Shown here: piece by piece, positions 1 through 11,786 of the stretch | How the letters are laid out: every line of letters begins with the position of its first letter | Numbering within the stretch: position 1 is the first letter of the stretch | Origin: Lactuca virosa | Taxonomy: Eukaryota > Streptophyta > Magnoliopsida > Asterales > Asteraceae | Assembly: GCA_928212115.1 (NCBI GenBank) | Contig: CAKMRJ010005745.1 | Coordinates: forward strand, 95,660,841-95,724,840 | DNA length: 64,000 nt | Reading direction: 5' to 3' | Program-made: the position numbers and the translations under genes | Notes under the pieces: generated by a model | Database searches by the model: none | Told to the model about the DNA's origin: nothing | Seen by the model: the letters and a program-made list of their open reading frames with translations, nothing else

Positions 1-104
1 GAGTATCAACCACATAAGCCAGATAACCTTCACACTCGTGCTAAACATACTGTTGAGCCTTGGCTGCCATACAAAAACCCTGAACTAACCTTGGTGCCCT
101 CTCC

Positions 105-533
105 TTAAATAACCAGTTCTCCCCCACTTGGGGTTTGAACTACCACTCGCTGGCCCTCGCAATCAATCATGGCACCAAACCTGCTCAGCCAGTCCATAAC
201 CACTATCACACATACATCCCCCATGGGGATAGGGATCAGATCAATCGGATAAGGCATCCCGCAGATCTCCAACACACAGCCCTGATATAATGCGGATGCA
301 GAAACCCCGTATTCATTGGCGATAGAAACCCGCAACAGACACTCTAACTCCCCAATAGGCATATCAAACTCCCTACTGAAAGATCGAGATACAAAGGACC
401 AACTCGCGCCTGAGTCAAATAACACAAGAGCACGCAAAGAGTTCACTAATAACGTACCTATTAGCAGCATATACATGATCATAACATAAAATATAATCAA
501 CAGAACAATAAATAGAAACATATCGGTCACCAC
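105..533 (-). pseudogene. Retropepsin-like protease domain of the outer gypsy element
   Basis: This is a 142-residue open stretch with the retroviral-type aspartic protease signature LFDSGAS at residues 38-44, where Asp is the catalytic residue. The family's downstream hydrophobic-Asp-Trp-Leu motif (VVMDWLSRFGAMID) follows about 70 residues later. In Ty3 elements this domain cuts the gag-pol polyprotein. The first 30 or so residues are hydrophobic and atypical. They look like translated linker rather than a real signal, so the nominal start is not meaningful. It sits directly downstream of the gag zinc knuckles, as expected. RT should follow to the left, beyond position 1. Confidence 0.75.
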
Positions 534-541
534 GTGTGGAG

Positions 542-1737
542 CTACTCTGGCCTCCTCGGAAGTGAGCTGAAAAGCACGACCCCGAGCCCTCGGGGGCTCC
601 GCCCTCCCCTGCCGCCCATCGGTGTCCTCAAAGTAGCTGGCATCGGGGCTTGCGCTGTCTTGGCAGAGAGCAATGCATAGTTGACCTTCATATGTCCAAC
701 TTGATCACAGTGATAGCAAATCCTGCTACTCGGAACTATGGCTGGCTGGCGACAATCCCTCACATAGTGCCCCTCCTTGCCACATCTGTGGCATACACCA
801 CCCGATCGAAAAAGCCCCCTCATGAACCTTGACGCACTTCCCACAAGTGCAGCCCCTCCTACTCCCGGATCTAGTATCAGTGGCCTTGAACCGCTTTCGG
901 GTCGGCTGTGACTGCGTCAGGGCCTACCTCTGCTCCCTTGTCTGGAGCTCCCCCTTAATCTCCCGCCTCCTGGCGGCCTCCTGCAACCCCAACAATGAAC
1001 CAGAACGTTGAGTGGATACAAACTGCCTGATGTTTTTTTAACATGCTCAAGTAACGGGTCATCTGAGCTTTCTCAGAAGCAGCAAACTCAGGACAAAACA
1101 TGGCCCTCTTTGTAAACCATCGTGGTGATCTCCGTCACCGACTCAGTACCCTGTCTCAAATCCAGGTACTCCTAGGACAACCTCTCACGTTCCACCAGCG
1201 GAACATATCTAGAACAGAACATTTCCGAGAACTGATCCCAGGTCACAACAGCCCTCTACTCAGAAGAATACGAGCTAGTAACAAGTCTCCACCAATCCTT
1301 CGCTCCGGACCGCAGAAGGTTCAAAGCGCACTTGACCTTCTGGTCAGTTGGGCTAGAGCAAGTGAAGAACAACCCTCGATGTCAGACAGCCACCTCATGG
1401 CTATGATCGAATCCTGAACTCCATCAAATGTCGGGGGCTTTGTATTGTCGAAATCCCAATACTGAAATTCTCTCCCAACGCCAATCCCGACAGTAGCAAC
1501 TGTTGCGGTGGCTGCTGCAGCACTAGCCTTAGACAGTGCAGCGTAATGCTCGTCAAAGTACTCCACCATGGCAGTCTTAATAGAAACAAACATCTCTGGT
1601 AACTGAGACCGAAAGAGGGAAACAACCTCCTCCTACATGATCTCTATAACCTGCTCCTCAGTCAAAGTTGGCCTATCCTGGCCACCAGCTCTCGATCTCG
1701 ATCCGGATCCTTCCTCAAATCGTCTCGTCATCACCAT
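542..1737 (-). pseudogene. gag of the outer gypsy element, interrupted
   Basis: The likely start is the ATG at 1737, just after the leader. About 35 residues in, a TAG near 1634 breaks the frame, and more stops follow between 845 and 1320. Recognisable parts are the N-terminal gag stretch KPPTFDG (about 1430), the retrotransposon gag core around TWDQFSEMF (about 1235), and two CCHC zinc knuckles at the C-terminus (about 784-690). The first knuckle reads CHRCGKEGHYVRDC. The second, starting CYHCDQVGH, has Tyr in place of its last Cys. Gag packages the element's RNA in cytoplasmic particles. The stops could have arisen by C-to-T change at Gln codons. Confidence 0.75.
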
Positions 1738-2481
1738 ACTGAAAATAAACCAGGGAGATATCAGATAAAACACATATCATACTAGGGGAACCAACTCCCA
1801 ACAAAGACCTAGGGGTTGTGACTTCCCTACTACGTGTACGGGTCTTGTGCTTCCAGTAGTACGGGCCCATACTACCTTCCACACCTACCCGTATTTGTCT
1901 TAGAGGATCATCACAACAACCCTAACAATACACACTAGCATATGCATACACTCAATCCCCACTTCATAGAGGAAAGCTAGACATTACGAAACTGGCCGGG
2001 TGACCCCACACAACTCATCCATGAAACATCCACCAACCTTGCAACACTCATGAATGCTAATCATACATAACACCAGATCCTATAGACAGTCGAATACTTG
2101 ATTCTACCCTAAGCCCTTCATCAACAAGAAATAAGGCCAAAGCAAACATTCTCATGTTATAAAATCTTAGTTATATACAACTATGATGCATACACTAAGC
2201 AACTACAGTTATGATGTCAATTCCATATAAAGAAGAACCCTAGGCTATCATGCATCATATAATCAGGCAATTCTATCATGCAATTCTTGAAGATCCCTAG
2301 CCTATCACTAGCATGTTGTTCTAACATATCACAATATCAAATAACAGTGTGGTAATTTGGGGTCTACTTACTGGCTCCGGCTGATTGTTTTGAAAACAAT
2401 TTGAAAATTATTTTTTTAAAATCTTTTTCCTTAGTTTGAGATGGATTCATACGAGTGTTCCTCCAATTCACTCAAACCAAG
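1738..2481 (-). other. Untranslated leader of the outer gypsy element
   Basis: This AT-rich stretch lies between the primer site and the gag start on the minus strand. I see no coding potential. It holds short direct repeats such as ACTACGTG/CCCGTAC-type words near 1830-1890, but nothing I can assign. Confidence 0.5.
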
Positions 2482-2493
2482 GCTCTGATACCA
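2482..2493 (-). promoter_or_regulatory. Primer-binding site, initiator tRNA-Met type
   Basis: On the minus strand it reads TGGTATCAGAGC, three bases after the LTR terminus TGTTACA. This is the usual plant initiator-Met primer complement, where minus-strand cDNA synthesis starts. It fixes the LTR boundary at 2497 and the element's orientation. Confidence 0.9.
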
Positions 2494-2496
2494 ACT

Positions 2497-3771
2497 TGTA
2501 ACATCCATAAAAATCACAATAAATTTAAACTTTTAAAATCAACCCAATTTCATAACATGTTAAAATCATAGTTTTCAAAACATTTTCCAACATCAAAGTC
2601 TCCCAAAATCGAGAGTCATAATCAAGAGGATGTGTACGATCACACCTTCGTCTTTCCGCGGTTATCCAAAGTACCTGAAACATAACCCAAAACTGTAAGT
2701 CAACGCTTAGTGAGTTCCCCCAAAGTACCACCAAATAACATAAGCATAATAACAAACATCATGCATAAAGAGTCGTCAGCCTGACTGGAATGCCGCAACG
2801 GCCTATAGACTATCTGGAACGCTCACAGAACCTTCATTATGACCGGAACGCCACATCGGGCCTTCAGCCTATCTAGACCGTTCTCTGCGCCTTCGTCCTG
2901 ACTGGTACGCCTCACAGTCCTACAGTCTATCCAGGACGCCCTAGGTCTCTTGGCCTTCAGCGTACACTTGTCCTCCTCAATCCAACGACACACAACATAT
3001 CGACATATACATAACAGATAAACATATATATAACCAGTCCACAGACAATCAGACAGATCTTACAGATCACTAAGCATAGCATCATCCTATATACCAGGAT
3101 ACCAATCTAACCGATCACTACAACATGATAACATACTAACAGAAAATAGGATATCTAATCCAATAGGCCGTCCTTGGTGCCTTCGACTCGCAAGTACAGG
3201 GAGGAAAACTCACCTCACAAACAAGATAAAAGTTGATGAGGTCTCGACTCCAGATCTCAGCTCTAACTGTCACCTATTCTAACCAAATGACCAATCTCAG
3301 TCAAAATCCTAAAATAACCAAAGTACCCTTAAGTCAAACTTGGTCAAAATTAGTCAAAATCAAATTCAAACTTTTCAAACCAACTAAGTCAACCCAATCG
3401 AGTCAACTCAACCGAGTCACCATAAAATGAGTACGCGGGGCGTACTCCGAATGTACGTTGGGTGTACTCGCATGTTGACCATCATCGGGGGTGGTTGAAC
3501 CGTATGCAGGGCGTACTCGAAGTACGTGGGGCGTACTCCTAGAAGTCCCAAAACACAATAAGTGCTTAATGGCTTAAGCACTCACGTCTATTTTTCAGAT
3601 CTATGGCTAAAATACCATCAAGTTTCATAAAGTTTCCAAATTTATGACTTTGCATGTCCATTAAGTGCTTATCTCAACTTCTTAATCGATTAAGACCTTC
3701 TAAGTGATGTATGGAGCAAAACGAACCACTTGGACTCCATTTTTATGACTCAATACCCTTCCAAGGGTCTG
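2497..3771 (-). repeat. 5' LTR of the outer gypsy element, R/U5-side part
   Basis: This is the 3' portion of the LTR in minus orientation. It ends at 2497 with GATGTTACA next to the primer site. It contains degenerate tandem units of roughly 55-60 bp at 2760-2950, with words such as CTGACTGGAATGC and CTATCTGGAACGC. It also holds four copies of a quasi-palindromic GTACGC-NNN-GCGTAC motif at 3431-3536. The LTR continues at 16634 after the inserted element. Confidence 0.85.
3767..3771. repeat. Target-site duplication GTCTG, left copy
   Basis: GTCTG abuts the inner element's 5' LTR start (TGTAATGCCC). The identical copy lies at 16629-16633. A 5-bp duplication is typical of Ty3 integrases. Confidence 0.9.
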
Positions 3772-6700
3772 TGTAATGCCCGTGTTTCTAGGCTAAGCAT
3801 TAGTATGATGATGTAATAGTTAGGGTCAACAATTGTAACCTAATTTGAAGTAATAGAGAGGAATTACTTGAATATTATGTGAGTTATGTGATTTTTATGT
3901 GTATTATACTTATTTATAAGATATAATAAATTAAGAATGAAAATAAGTGTCAAAAATAAAATAATTCATAAACCCAATATCTATGAAGCAATTTGTAGTG
4001 GTCGTAACAAGGATTCTAAGGATATAAAGAACGCCGAAATCCTTGTTATAACGAAGAAGTTATGACTGTCAAAATTTCGCGACAAAACCGGCACGACGCT
4101 GTGTGACGTAAAAAGTGAGTTTACGATAAATTATTTTTTAGCCTTAGTGATCTAAAAAAAAGTAGTAGTATACGTTAAACCGAGAGCGTGCATAAAAAGA
4201 AAGTCTGAATCTGACTTCGTATGAGGAAGTTATGATTTTTATAAGATTTGGCATAGCAGTATGCAGCCCTGGATTTGAATATTAGATCGGCCGATTTTTA
4301 GCCGACACAACCTAAATGAGAATCGAAGATCTCGTTAATAGGAGCTCAACGATAAAAAGACAGACGAAATCGGACATCGGATGACAGAGTTATGAATTTT
4401 TAACGGACTTTACCTATCCCGGCCTATTAAAATATAACTTTAAAAAATAAATTCAAAACTAGCTAACAGAGTCTAAACAAAATTTGTAGAGTACGTCTCC
4501 ACCTACGCATGGATATAAATAACGTCGAAAATGGAGCTCGTATGCGAAAGTTACAGATTTTAGAAGTCGGAAGGAGGCTGATGCGAAATGGGTGACGTGG
4601 CCGAATATCGGCCCTTGCTTGCTCCCTACGGTTCTCGCCTCGGATGCTGACAGATGGCCTTCTTACACCCAACGTACACCGAATGTACACCCCGCGGTCT
4701 CCCAATGCGCGGTTCCGAAGCAGCCACGACGCCCCGTCCGAAGGATGACACGTGCCCCCTTACGCGCAGCGTACCACCGAGTTCGAGAAGCGAGGATGAG
4801 TCCTGTGTATATGTCAAAGCTAGTGGGATTATAGTTAGCTTCTGGTTTTGTATGTGTATGGCATACTTCTCATAGGAAATGACATCCCAACCTTGCAGGA
4901 GGTTAAGTCCTGGCTTGGGAAGTGTTTCACTATGAAGGACCTTGGAGAAGCTGCTTACATCCTAGGGATAAGGATATTGAGAAACAGGAGTAAAAGACTA
5001 ATTGGACTTAGTCAGAGTACCTACTTGGACAAGGTGTTGAAAAGGTTCAACATGGAGAATTCCAAGAAAGGTGACTTACCCATCCAAAGCAATACCAAAC
5101 TGAGTAAGACTCAGAGTCCGAGTACAGAGACTGAGATACCAGAGATGAGTTGAGTACCATACGCTTCTGCGGTTGGCTCGATCATGTATGCTATGCCTTG
5201 TACTCGCCCTGATGTGGCCTTTGCTTTGAGCTCATTGGACTGCGGTTAAGAACATTCTCAAGTACCTACGAAGGACTAAGGACTGGGTCCTTACCCTCCG
5301 TGAAGTGATGACTTGAGTGGGTACGTAAATACCTTACGCGGGCAGCCATTCTTCTCACACCAAAAACCCCTCTCTTCTCTTTCAAACCTCTTTCTAACCC
5401 TCCCAAAACACCCCCAAGCCCTAGGAATCTTCCCTAGTGCTAGAAGAAAGCCCAGGAGCGCCAGAAGGCTCCGCGAAAAATGGATTTTCGGCTCGGAAAG
5501 TTCCGCCGCCGCAGAGCCCGGTTTTTAGCAAACCTCCCGGAAAGTGAGTAATGCTTACCCTCCTTTAAGTACGGCTTAGGTTTAAATTTATTATCGTTAT
5601 TATAAACTTATATATTATAAAATATGATATAAACAGGTGTTATTATAATATCTTTTAACAACTTGCGCTGCGGGGAATCTGGTTTGAAGGGCTGCATAGG
5701 GTTGTTGGATTTCAGAAGTGCTATAATGCCAAAATGGTCCTGACCTCCGGTGTTTCATGTCTGACCCCTATTTATACATAGTGGTTGAAAAGTATTGTTT
5801 AACACTTATAAAATAATAACACTCGTAATTAGTCGCGATAAATATTAGACTAAAATCTAGTGGTAATAATATTAGGTTTCGTCGAAGGAAATTATATTGT
5901 TAAGAAGCGAACCGATGTCCAAGTTGGAATCACCACTTTAACAAGTGAGTGCATAGTTACTTTCATCTTACACATAGATATGAAGTATTTAATATAAATT
6001 GCATGCTATGTGCGCATATTATCTGTGTTCTTGATATCTATGTTGGATGAACGATTTATACATGTTTTAAATGATTTAAACTGTATATGTATTTTATATC
6101 TACGAATATGTTCAGTAGAACATGGGTAGATGAAATAGTTGATGTGTGATGAAATAAAATGATGAGAGGCCTCGATGTTTACGATGATCCAGTCATCTAG
6201 CAGAGTATAGATGACAACCACAGACTATTCTAGACAGTCCAGTGGAACGCTGGCAGGCTTGCAACCTATAGGTGTTTATTTGCACTACGTGTTCACCAGG
6301 TGTACTCCATCCCCATCATGGTTGCCTTATTTGACATGTACTGCTGAGGAATCCCCTAAGCAATGTTGTCCACCCCGATGAAAGTCCTTAGGCTAGGTCC
6401 CTTATACTAGATGCTTTAGGGACGTAAAGTGAGGATAACGGGAATGGGTAATCGGGTTGAATGATTTGTTGAAATTAATAAACTTAATTATTGTGGGTTG
6501 AAAACGCTATGTGCTCACCAGGCTCCCAAGTCTGGCCCACTCAGTTTTATGCATTACAGGTAGTGGCAAGAGAGCACACGAGGATTGGTCTGATGAGAGA
6601 TCAATGGATTATAGGCCACTAGAATAAATAGATGTTGTAAGGCCTATGTTGTTTCTGTTTATGCTTTTGATATGTATTGACAATGACATCCCGATGTTTT

Positions 6701-6861
6701 TAATATAATGAAAATATGTTTCTTCGGAAATGCTTTGATAAATTCTTTATCATATTTTTGGGAACAAATTCCGCAACATATTTCTTTAAAAATATACTCT
6801 GATTTTCAAATAAAGCATAAACAGATCGGTCTTTTATGGCCGTGAAATTGGGGATGTCACA
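3772..6861 (+). repeat. 5' LTR of the inner gypsy element (3090 bp)
   Basis: It starts TGTAATGCCC and ends GATGTCACA. It is about 477 bp longer than the 3' LTR because a 548-bp copia fragment (4778-5325) replaces about 38 bp of LTR. The replaced part included the first bases of the TATA box. Downstream of the fragment, similarity to the 3' LTR resumes at TAAATACCTT (about 5327). Confidence 0.9.
4778..5325 (+). pseudogene. Ty1/copia RT/RNase H fragment captured in an LTR
   Basis: The LTR sequence stops after GCGTACCAC and a plus-strand copia pol piece begins. Readable parts are CVYVKASG (about 4803), a one-base frameshift near 4843, then the RT active-site region with YVYG in place of the family YVDD. 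KDLGEAAYILGIRI (about 4938), QSTYLDKVLKRFNMEN (about 5015) and a degenerate RNase H start (YASAVGSIMYAMPCTRPDV, about 5160) follow. An internal deletion lies near 5240. It ends at about 5325 in a gly-ser-asp-asp-like stretch before the LTR resumes. The copia fragment has no LTRs of its own, so it did not transpose in as an element. Filler DNA at a repaired break is the simplest reading. Confidence 0.85.
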
Positions 6862-6863
6862 GT

Positions 6864-6875
6864 TGGTATCAGAGC
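6864..6875 (+). promoter_or_regulatory. Primer-binding site of the inner gypsy element
   Basis: TGGTATCAGAGC lies two bases after the 5' LTR end at 6861. It is the initiator tRNA-Met complement shared by many plant LTR elements. Confidence 0.92.
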
Positions 6876-7240
6876 ATTAATTTAAGTGAAACTAGGAATT
6901 TGTAGGATTTCTAGACTTAGACTTAGAATGATAAGCGATGATTGTGAGATAGTGTCTACTACATTTTAGACACGAGCACTAGTTTATTTTTGGAAAGATG
7001 CCTAAATGCTTTTATGTGCTAAACGATTTATGTTATCGCTATAAAGATGCCTTATATGCTATTATTTGATCGGATCTATGGTTTGTTGCCGATCGGATCT
7101 GGAAACTTTATGTGTTCAGATTTATAAACGTTCGACTACGATATTAGAACTAACATGTAATGTTTCGGAGTGACAAGAATGATTTAAACGTCTATCGTAA
7201 ATAAAGATCTAAATTCACCTACTTTGGTGTATAAACCGAC
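6876..7240 (+). other. Leader of the inner gypsy element
   Basis: This is non-coding sequence between the primer site and the first gag ATG. It is AT-rich with scattered GATCGGATCTG repeats (about 7078-7105). No other feature is seen. Confidence 0.5.
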
Positions 7241-8188
7241 ATGACGATAAGCCGAAGTGGACTCGGAAATGCAAATAGGAATCAGCAGCCTCAACCCCAA
7301 GTGATTAAGCTTGCATCGGAAGTGGCAGCTGCACCTGATCCAATCATGATGGCAGGAGTACAAGCCATGATTCGTGCTATGATGGCCGAACAAAGGGAAT
7401 AAATGAAGAAAATGTTGTTGAATAATAGGGATGAACCTACGATGCTTGTTGAACAACTAGAACTAATTGACGGACAGTCAGAAGAAGGGAACTACAGTAG
7501 GACCGTTGGTCAAGCTGAACCGCCAGTGGTTAGGAGGAACAACCAAAATGAAGGAGTCGAGAGGAACGAATGCAAGTATAAGGACTTCACAACTTGCAAG
7601 CCATCGACTTTCACTGGGAAAGAAGATCTGGTTGGAGTTATGAACTGGATCTCGGAGATGGATTTGGCCTTCATAACATGTGGTTTCCAGGGCAAGCTAC
7701 AAACCACATATGCAGTACGTAAGTTCAGAGGTGGCGCTGTTTGCTGGTGGAACACTCTGCGGAAGACCATAAGACCCAATGAGCCACTACAACTAACATG
7801 GGCAGATTTTTTGGTGCACTTTAAGTGCAAGTACTGCTCAGCCCAAAATCTGCTTGAGCTAGAGAACCAATTCCTGACGTTGAAGAAGGGAAGCATGTCC
7901 ATTGATGAATACACCAATGCCTTCATAGACAAAATGGAGTTTGCTTTGCGCATCGTCCTAGACGAGCTGACGAAAATCGACAAGTACGCAAAGGGACTTC
8001 CATGGGAGTACACGGTGCCAGTACGCCAGGCACCTATTCTCGAAGCAGCTATCTGCGCTGCCAAGTTTGTTGAGGAAATGATCAAGGGAAGAACCGCCAG
8101 CAAGGTTGAGGTTGGCGAAACGAGGAAGTTTGAGGGATATGCAAGGTTCAACAAGAAGAGCAAGTCTGGTTCAAGGAAGTTTGGATGA
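7241..8188 (+). pseudogene. gag of the inner gypsy element
   Basis: I place the start at ATG 7241. The frame is open to a TAA at 7400-7402, immediately followed by ATG 7403 and a 261-residue open stretch to a TGA at 8186-8188. Counting from 7403, the retrotransposon gag domain spans roughly residues 55-200, with CKPSTFTGKEDLVGVMNWI and LTWADFLVHFKCKY as family landmarks. A basic tail (KKSKSGSRKFG) leads into the first zinc knuckle beyond the stop. Both stops are of the kind C-to-T change makes from Gln or Arg codons. From about 7843 on, this stretch is repeated after the N gap. Confidence 0.85.
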
Positions 8189-10035
8189 GGAGGAAACGAA
8201 GCGAAGTGGTGCGAGAAGTGTAAAAAGAAACACTTCGGGAAATGTAGCGAGGAGGTGACTTGCTACAAGTTGCGGAAAGAAAGGGCATTTCGCCAACGAG
8301 TGCACCTCCAACAAAAGGGTGTGCTATGGATGTAACGAGGAAGGGCACATTTCGAAAGACTTCCCGAAGAAGAAGGAGGCAGTAAGGCCCAATGTTCCAC
8401 CGAAGCCGAAGGCGAGAGCTTTCCAGATGTCCCTGGAAGCCACAAAGGATGCATCAGATGTCGCCTTCAGGTACCTTTCTTGTAAATGGATTGCCTGCCA
8501 GTATATTGTTGATTCCGGAGCGAATTACTCCTTTTATATCACACAAATTTGGTGGAAGACAGCATTGCCTGTAGATAACTTGATAATGCCTAGTTGTAGA
8601 AGTTGTCAGTGGAAATTCATACCTGTTAGCGATTGCATTAAAAACATCGTCATCGACTTGAAGGGAACGAATTCACGAAGAGCTGCTGCCCATTGAGTTG
8701 AATGGTTTCCAAACATCGACTAGGAATGGATTGGCTTAGCGCCAAATGATGCCGAGATTTGTGCAAGAAGAAGATAGTAAGATGAACCCACCCGGAAAAG
8801 AGTAATTGTATTATGTGTACGGGGACAAATGTAGAGTGATTTTGGAATCATTCCCTGATGAAAACCATAAAATGTTTGTCCAAAGGATGCACATCATACT
8901 TGGCATTCGTAATCGATGCAAAGAAAAAAAAGAAGGAGATACAAAGAATACTAGTGGTGTGTGACTATCCGGAAGTCTTTCCCGAAGATCTTCCCGGATT
9001 GCCCCTTGATAGACAAATGGAGTTTCGAATAGACTTGTTACCAGGATCGACAGCAATAGCAAAGCACCATACCGATTAGCACCGATGAAGATGAAGGAGC
9101 TTATGATGCAACTTTAGGAGTTTTTGGACAATGGTTTCATTAAACCTAGTTCATCACCCTGGGGAGCTCCGGTGTTATTCGTGAAAAGGAAGGATGGAAG
9201 CATGAGGATGTGCATAGACTACAGACAGTTGAACAAGGCAACGGTTAAGAACAAGTATCCATTGGCAATGATTGATGACCTATTCGATCAGCTACAGGTC
9301 GAGCTATTTCTCAAAGATCGATCTTAGGTTAGGATATCATCAGCTGAAGGTGAGAGAGCAGGATATTGGAAAATCTGCATTTAGACAAGATACGAACATT
9401 ATGAGTTCTTGGTTATGTCATTTAGACTAACCAATGCTCCAGCAGCATTCATGGATTTGATGAACAGGGTTTCTAAACCATTCCTCGATATATCTGTGAT
9501 AGTGTTCATAGATGACATTCTAATTTAACTTAAAGAGCCACGTACATGGTAAGCATCTACGAGAAGTGTTAGAAGTTTTGAAGAAGGAGAAGTTGTATGC
9601 AAAGTTCTCCAAATGTGATTTTTGGATTCGATAAGTCCAATTCTTGGGTCATGTGGTTAACCAAGAAGGAATAATTTGACCCCAAAAGATTGAAGTTGTG
9701 ATGAAGTGGGAATGACCAAAAAGTCCCACGGATATTTGAAGCTTTCTGGGATTAGCTGATTTACCGAAGGGTTTATCCAAGGTTTTCTTCGTACTTCTCC
9801 ATTGACAGCTTTGACCCATAAGGAAGCCACAATACATGGAGTGAGAACACGAATAAGCATTCAAGAAGCTAAAGAAGAAGTTTGTGTGAAGCACCAATCT
9901 TTCTTTACCGGACGGAGTTGAGACTTTGCAGTCCTATAACGATGCATCTGGGTTGGGTTGGGTTGTGTTTCTGACCCAAATAGAAGGTATAGAATATTCA
10001 TCTCGACAACTGAAAGAGCATAAAAAGAACTACCC
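8189..10035 (+). pseudogene. Zinc knuckle, protease, RT and RNase H, degraded copy 1
   Basis: It carries the same domains as 10390-12261 but with many one-base indels. In order these are a CEKCKKKHFGKC knuckle, a second knuckle with a shared +1 frameshift, a CYGCNEEGH knuckle, the protease, the RT core (WGAPVLFVKRKDGS, about 9161), the RT active-site stretch near 9500, and the start of RNase H (about 9900-10035). The defects are mostly missing or extra single bases in short runs, and most are absent from the second copy. They grow denser toward the N gap. I read this as an unpolished contig end rather than a true gene copy. Confidence 0.7.
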
Positions 10036-10048
10036 NNNNNNNNNNNNN
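10036..10048. other. Assembly gap of 13 N
   Basis: Thirteen undetermined bases. The sequence on the right (from 10049) repeats 7843 onward. The sequence on the left ends at the same motif (AAGAACTACCC) that occurs at 12251-12261. The gap therefore joins two overlapping copies of one segment. Confidence 0.98.
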
Positions 10049-10523
10049 CCAAAATCTGCTTGAGCTAGAGAACCAATTCCTGACGTTGAAGAAGGGAAGC
10101 ATGTCCATTGATGAATACACCAATGCCTTCATAGACAAAATGGAGTTTGCTTTGCGCATCGTCCTAGACGAGCTGACGAAAATCGACAAGTACGCAAAGG
10201 GACTTCCATGGGAGTACACGGTGCCGTACGCCAGGCACCTATTCTCGAAGCAGCTATCTGCGCTGCCAAGTTTGTTGAGGAATGATCAGGGAAGAACGCC
10301 AGCAAGGTTGAGGTTGGCGAAACAGGAGGAAGTTTGAGGGATATTGCAAGGTTCAACAAGAAGAGCAAGTCTGGTTCAAGGAAGTTTGGATGAGGAGGAA
10401 ACGAAGCGAAGTGGTGCGAGAAGTGTAAAAAGAAACACTTCGGGAAATGTAGCGAGGAGGTGACTTGCTACAAGTTGCGGAAAGAAAGGGCATTTCGCCA
10501 ACGAGTGCACCTCCAACAAAAGG
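10049..10523 (+). pseudogene. gag C-terminus and first knuckles, copy 2
   Basis: This repeats the end of gag (LELENQFLTLKKGSMSIDEY, from about 10063). It has three or more one-base deletions close to the gap (about 10226-10330) that copy 1 lacks, so the reading frame breaks here but not in copy 1. The knuckle CEKCKKKHFGKC (about 10415) is present, followed by the same +1 frameshift in the second knuckle as in copy 1. That shared lesion is therefore probably real. Confidence 0.7.
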
Positions 10524-11015
10524 GTGTGCTATGGATGTAACGAGGAAGGGCACATTTCGAAAGACTTCCCGAAGAAGAAGGAGGCAGTAAGGCCCAATGT
10601 TCCACCGAAGCCGAAGGCGAGAGCTTTCCAGATGTCCCTGGAAGCCACAAAGGATGCATCAGATGTCGCTTCAGGTACCTTTCTTGTAAATGGATTGCCT
10701 GCCAGTATATTGTTTGATTCCGGAGCGAATTACTCCTTTATATCACACAAATTTGGTGGAAGACTAGCATTGCCTGTAGATAAACTTGATAATGCTCTAG
10801 TTGTAGAAGTTGTCAGTGGAAAATTCATACCTGTTAGCGATTGCATTAAAAACATCGTCATCGACTTGAAGGGAAACGAATTCCACGAAGAGCTGCTGCC
10901 CATTGAGTTGAATGGTTTCAACATCGTACTAGGAATGGATTGGCTTAGCGCCAATGATGCCGAGATATTGTGCAAGAAGAAGATAGTAAGAGTGAACCAA
11001 CCCGGAAAAGAGTAA
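10524..11015 (+). pseudogene. Zinc knuckle and aspartic protease of the inner gypsy
   Basis: This is a 163-residue open frame. A final knuckle-like CYGCNEEGHISKDF (residues 2-15, last Cys replaced by Phe) is followed by the retropepsin motif ILFDSGANYSF at about residues 63-73, with the catalytic Asp in DSG. The GMDWLS motif closes the domain near residue 144. Length and order match plant Ty3 proteases. The frame ends at a stop just before the RT linker. The protein would process gag-pol, but it is separated from both neighbours by stops or frameshifts. Confidence 0.8.
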
Positions 11016-11018
11016 TTT

Positions 11019-11786
11019 ATGGTGTACGGGGACAAATGTAGAGTGAATTTTGGAATCATTTCCCTGATGAAAACCATAAAATGTTTGTCCAAAGGATGCA
11101 CATCATACTTGGCATTCGTAATCGATGCAAAGAAAAAAAAGAAGGAGATACAAAGAATACTAGTGGTGTGTGACTATCCGGAAGTCTTTCCCGAAGATCT
11201 TCCCGGATTGCCCCTTGATAGACAAATGGAGTTTCGAATAGACTTGTTACCAGGATCGACAGCAATAGCAAAAGCACCATACCGATTAGCACCGATGAAG
11301 ATGAAGGAGCTTATGATGCAACTTTAGGAGTTTTTGGACAATGGTTTCATTAAACCTAGTTCATCACCCTGGGGAGCTCCGGTGTTATTCGTGAAAAGGA
11401 AGGATGGAAGCATGAGGATGTGCATAGACTACAGACAGTTGAACAAGGCAACGGTTAAGAACAAGTATCCATTGGCAATGATTGATGACCTATTCGATCA
11501 GCTACAAGGTTCGAGCTATTTCTCAAAGATCGATCTTAGGTTAGGATATCATCAGCTGAAGGTGAGAGAGCAGGATATTGAGAAATCTGCATTTAGAACA
11601 AGATACGAACATTATGAGTTCTTGGTTATGTCATTTAGACTAACCAATGCTCCAGCAGCATTCATGGATTTGATGAACAGGGTTTCTAAACCATTCCTCG
11701 ATATATCTGTGATAGTGTTCATAGATGACATTCTAATTTACTTAAAGAGCCACAGTAGCATGGTAAGCATCTACGAGAAGTGTTAG
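11019..11786 (+). pseudogene. Reverse transcriptase of the inner gypsy element
   Basis: The first part (11019-11327) is the RT linker with YPEVFPEDLPGLP, typical of plant Ty3 pol, and ends at a TAG at 11325. The second part (11334-11786, 150 residues) holds the finger and palm motifs: PWGAPVLFVKRKDGS (residues 12-26), CIDYRQLNK (30-38), FSKIDLRLGYHQ (63-74) and the active-site FIDDILIY (129-136). The family's S-F-G-L-T-N-A-P has Arg in place of Gly. A frameshift at about 11750 ends the frame. RT would copy the element's RNA to DNA. It cannot do so as it stands. Confidence 0.85.

Noticed and set aside
1100..1417. 105-codon open frame on the plus strand
   Set aside because: It is the antisense shadow of the outer gypsy gag and has no domain of its own.
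7510..8163. 217-codon open frame on the minus strand
   Set aside because: Antisense shadow of the inner gypsy gag. The gag motifs on the plus strand explain the lack of stops.
8263..8454. Minus-strand open frame repeated at 10468-10659
   Set aside because: It occurs twice only because the underlying gag-protease segment is duplicated around the N gap.
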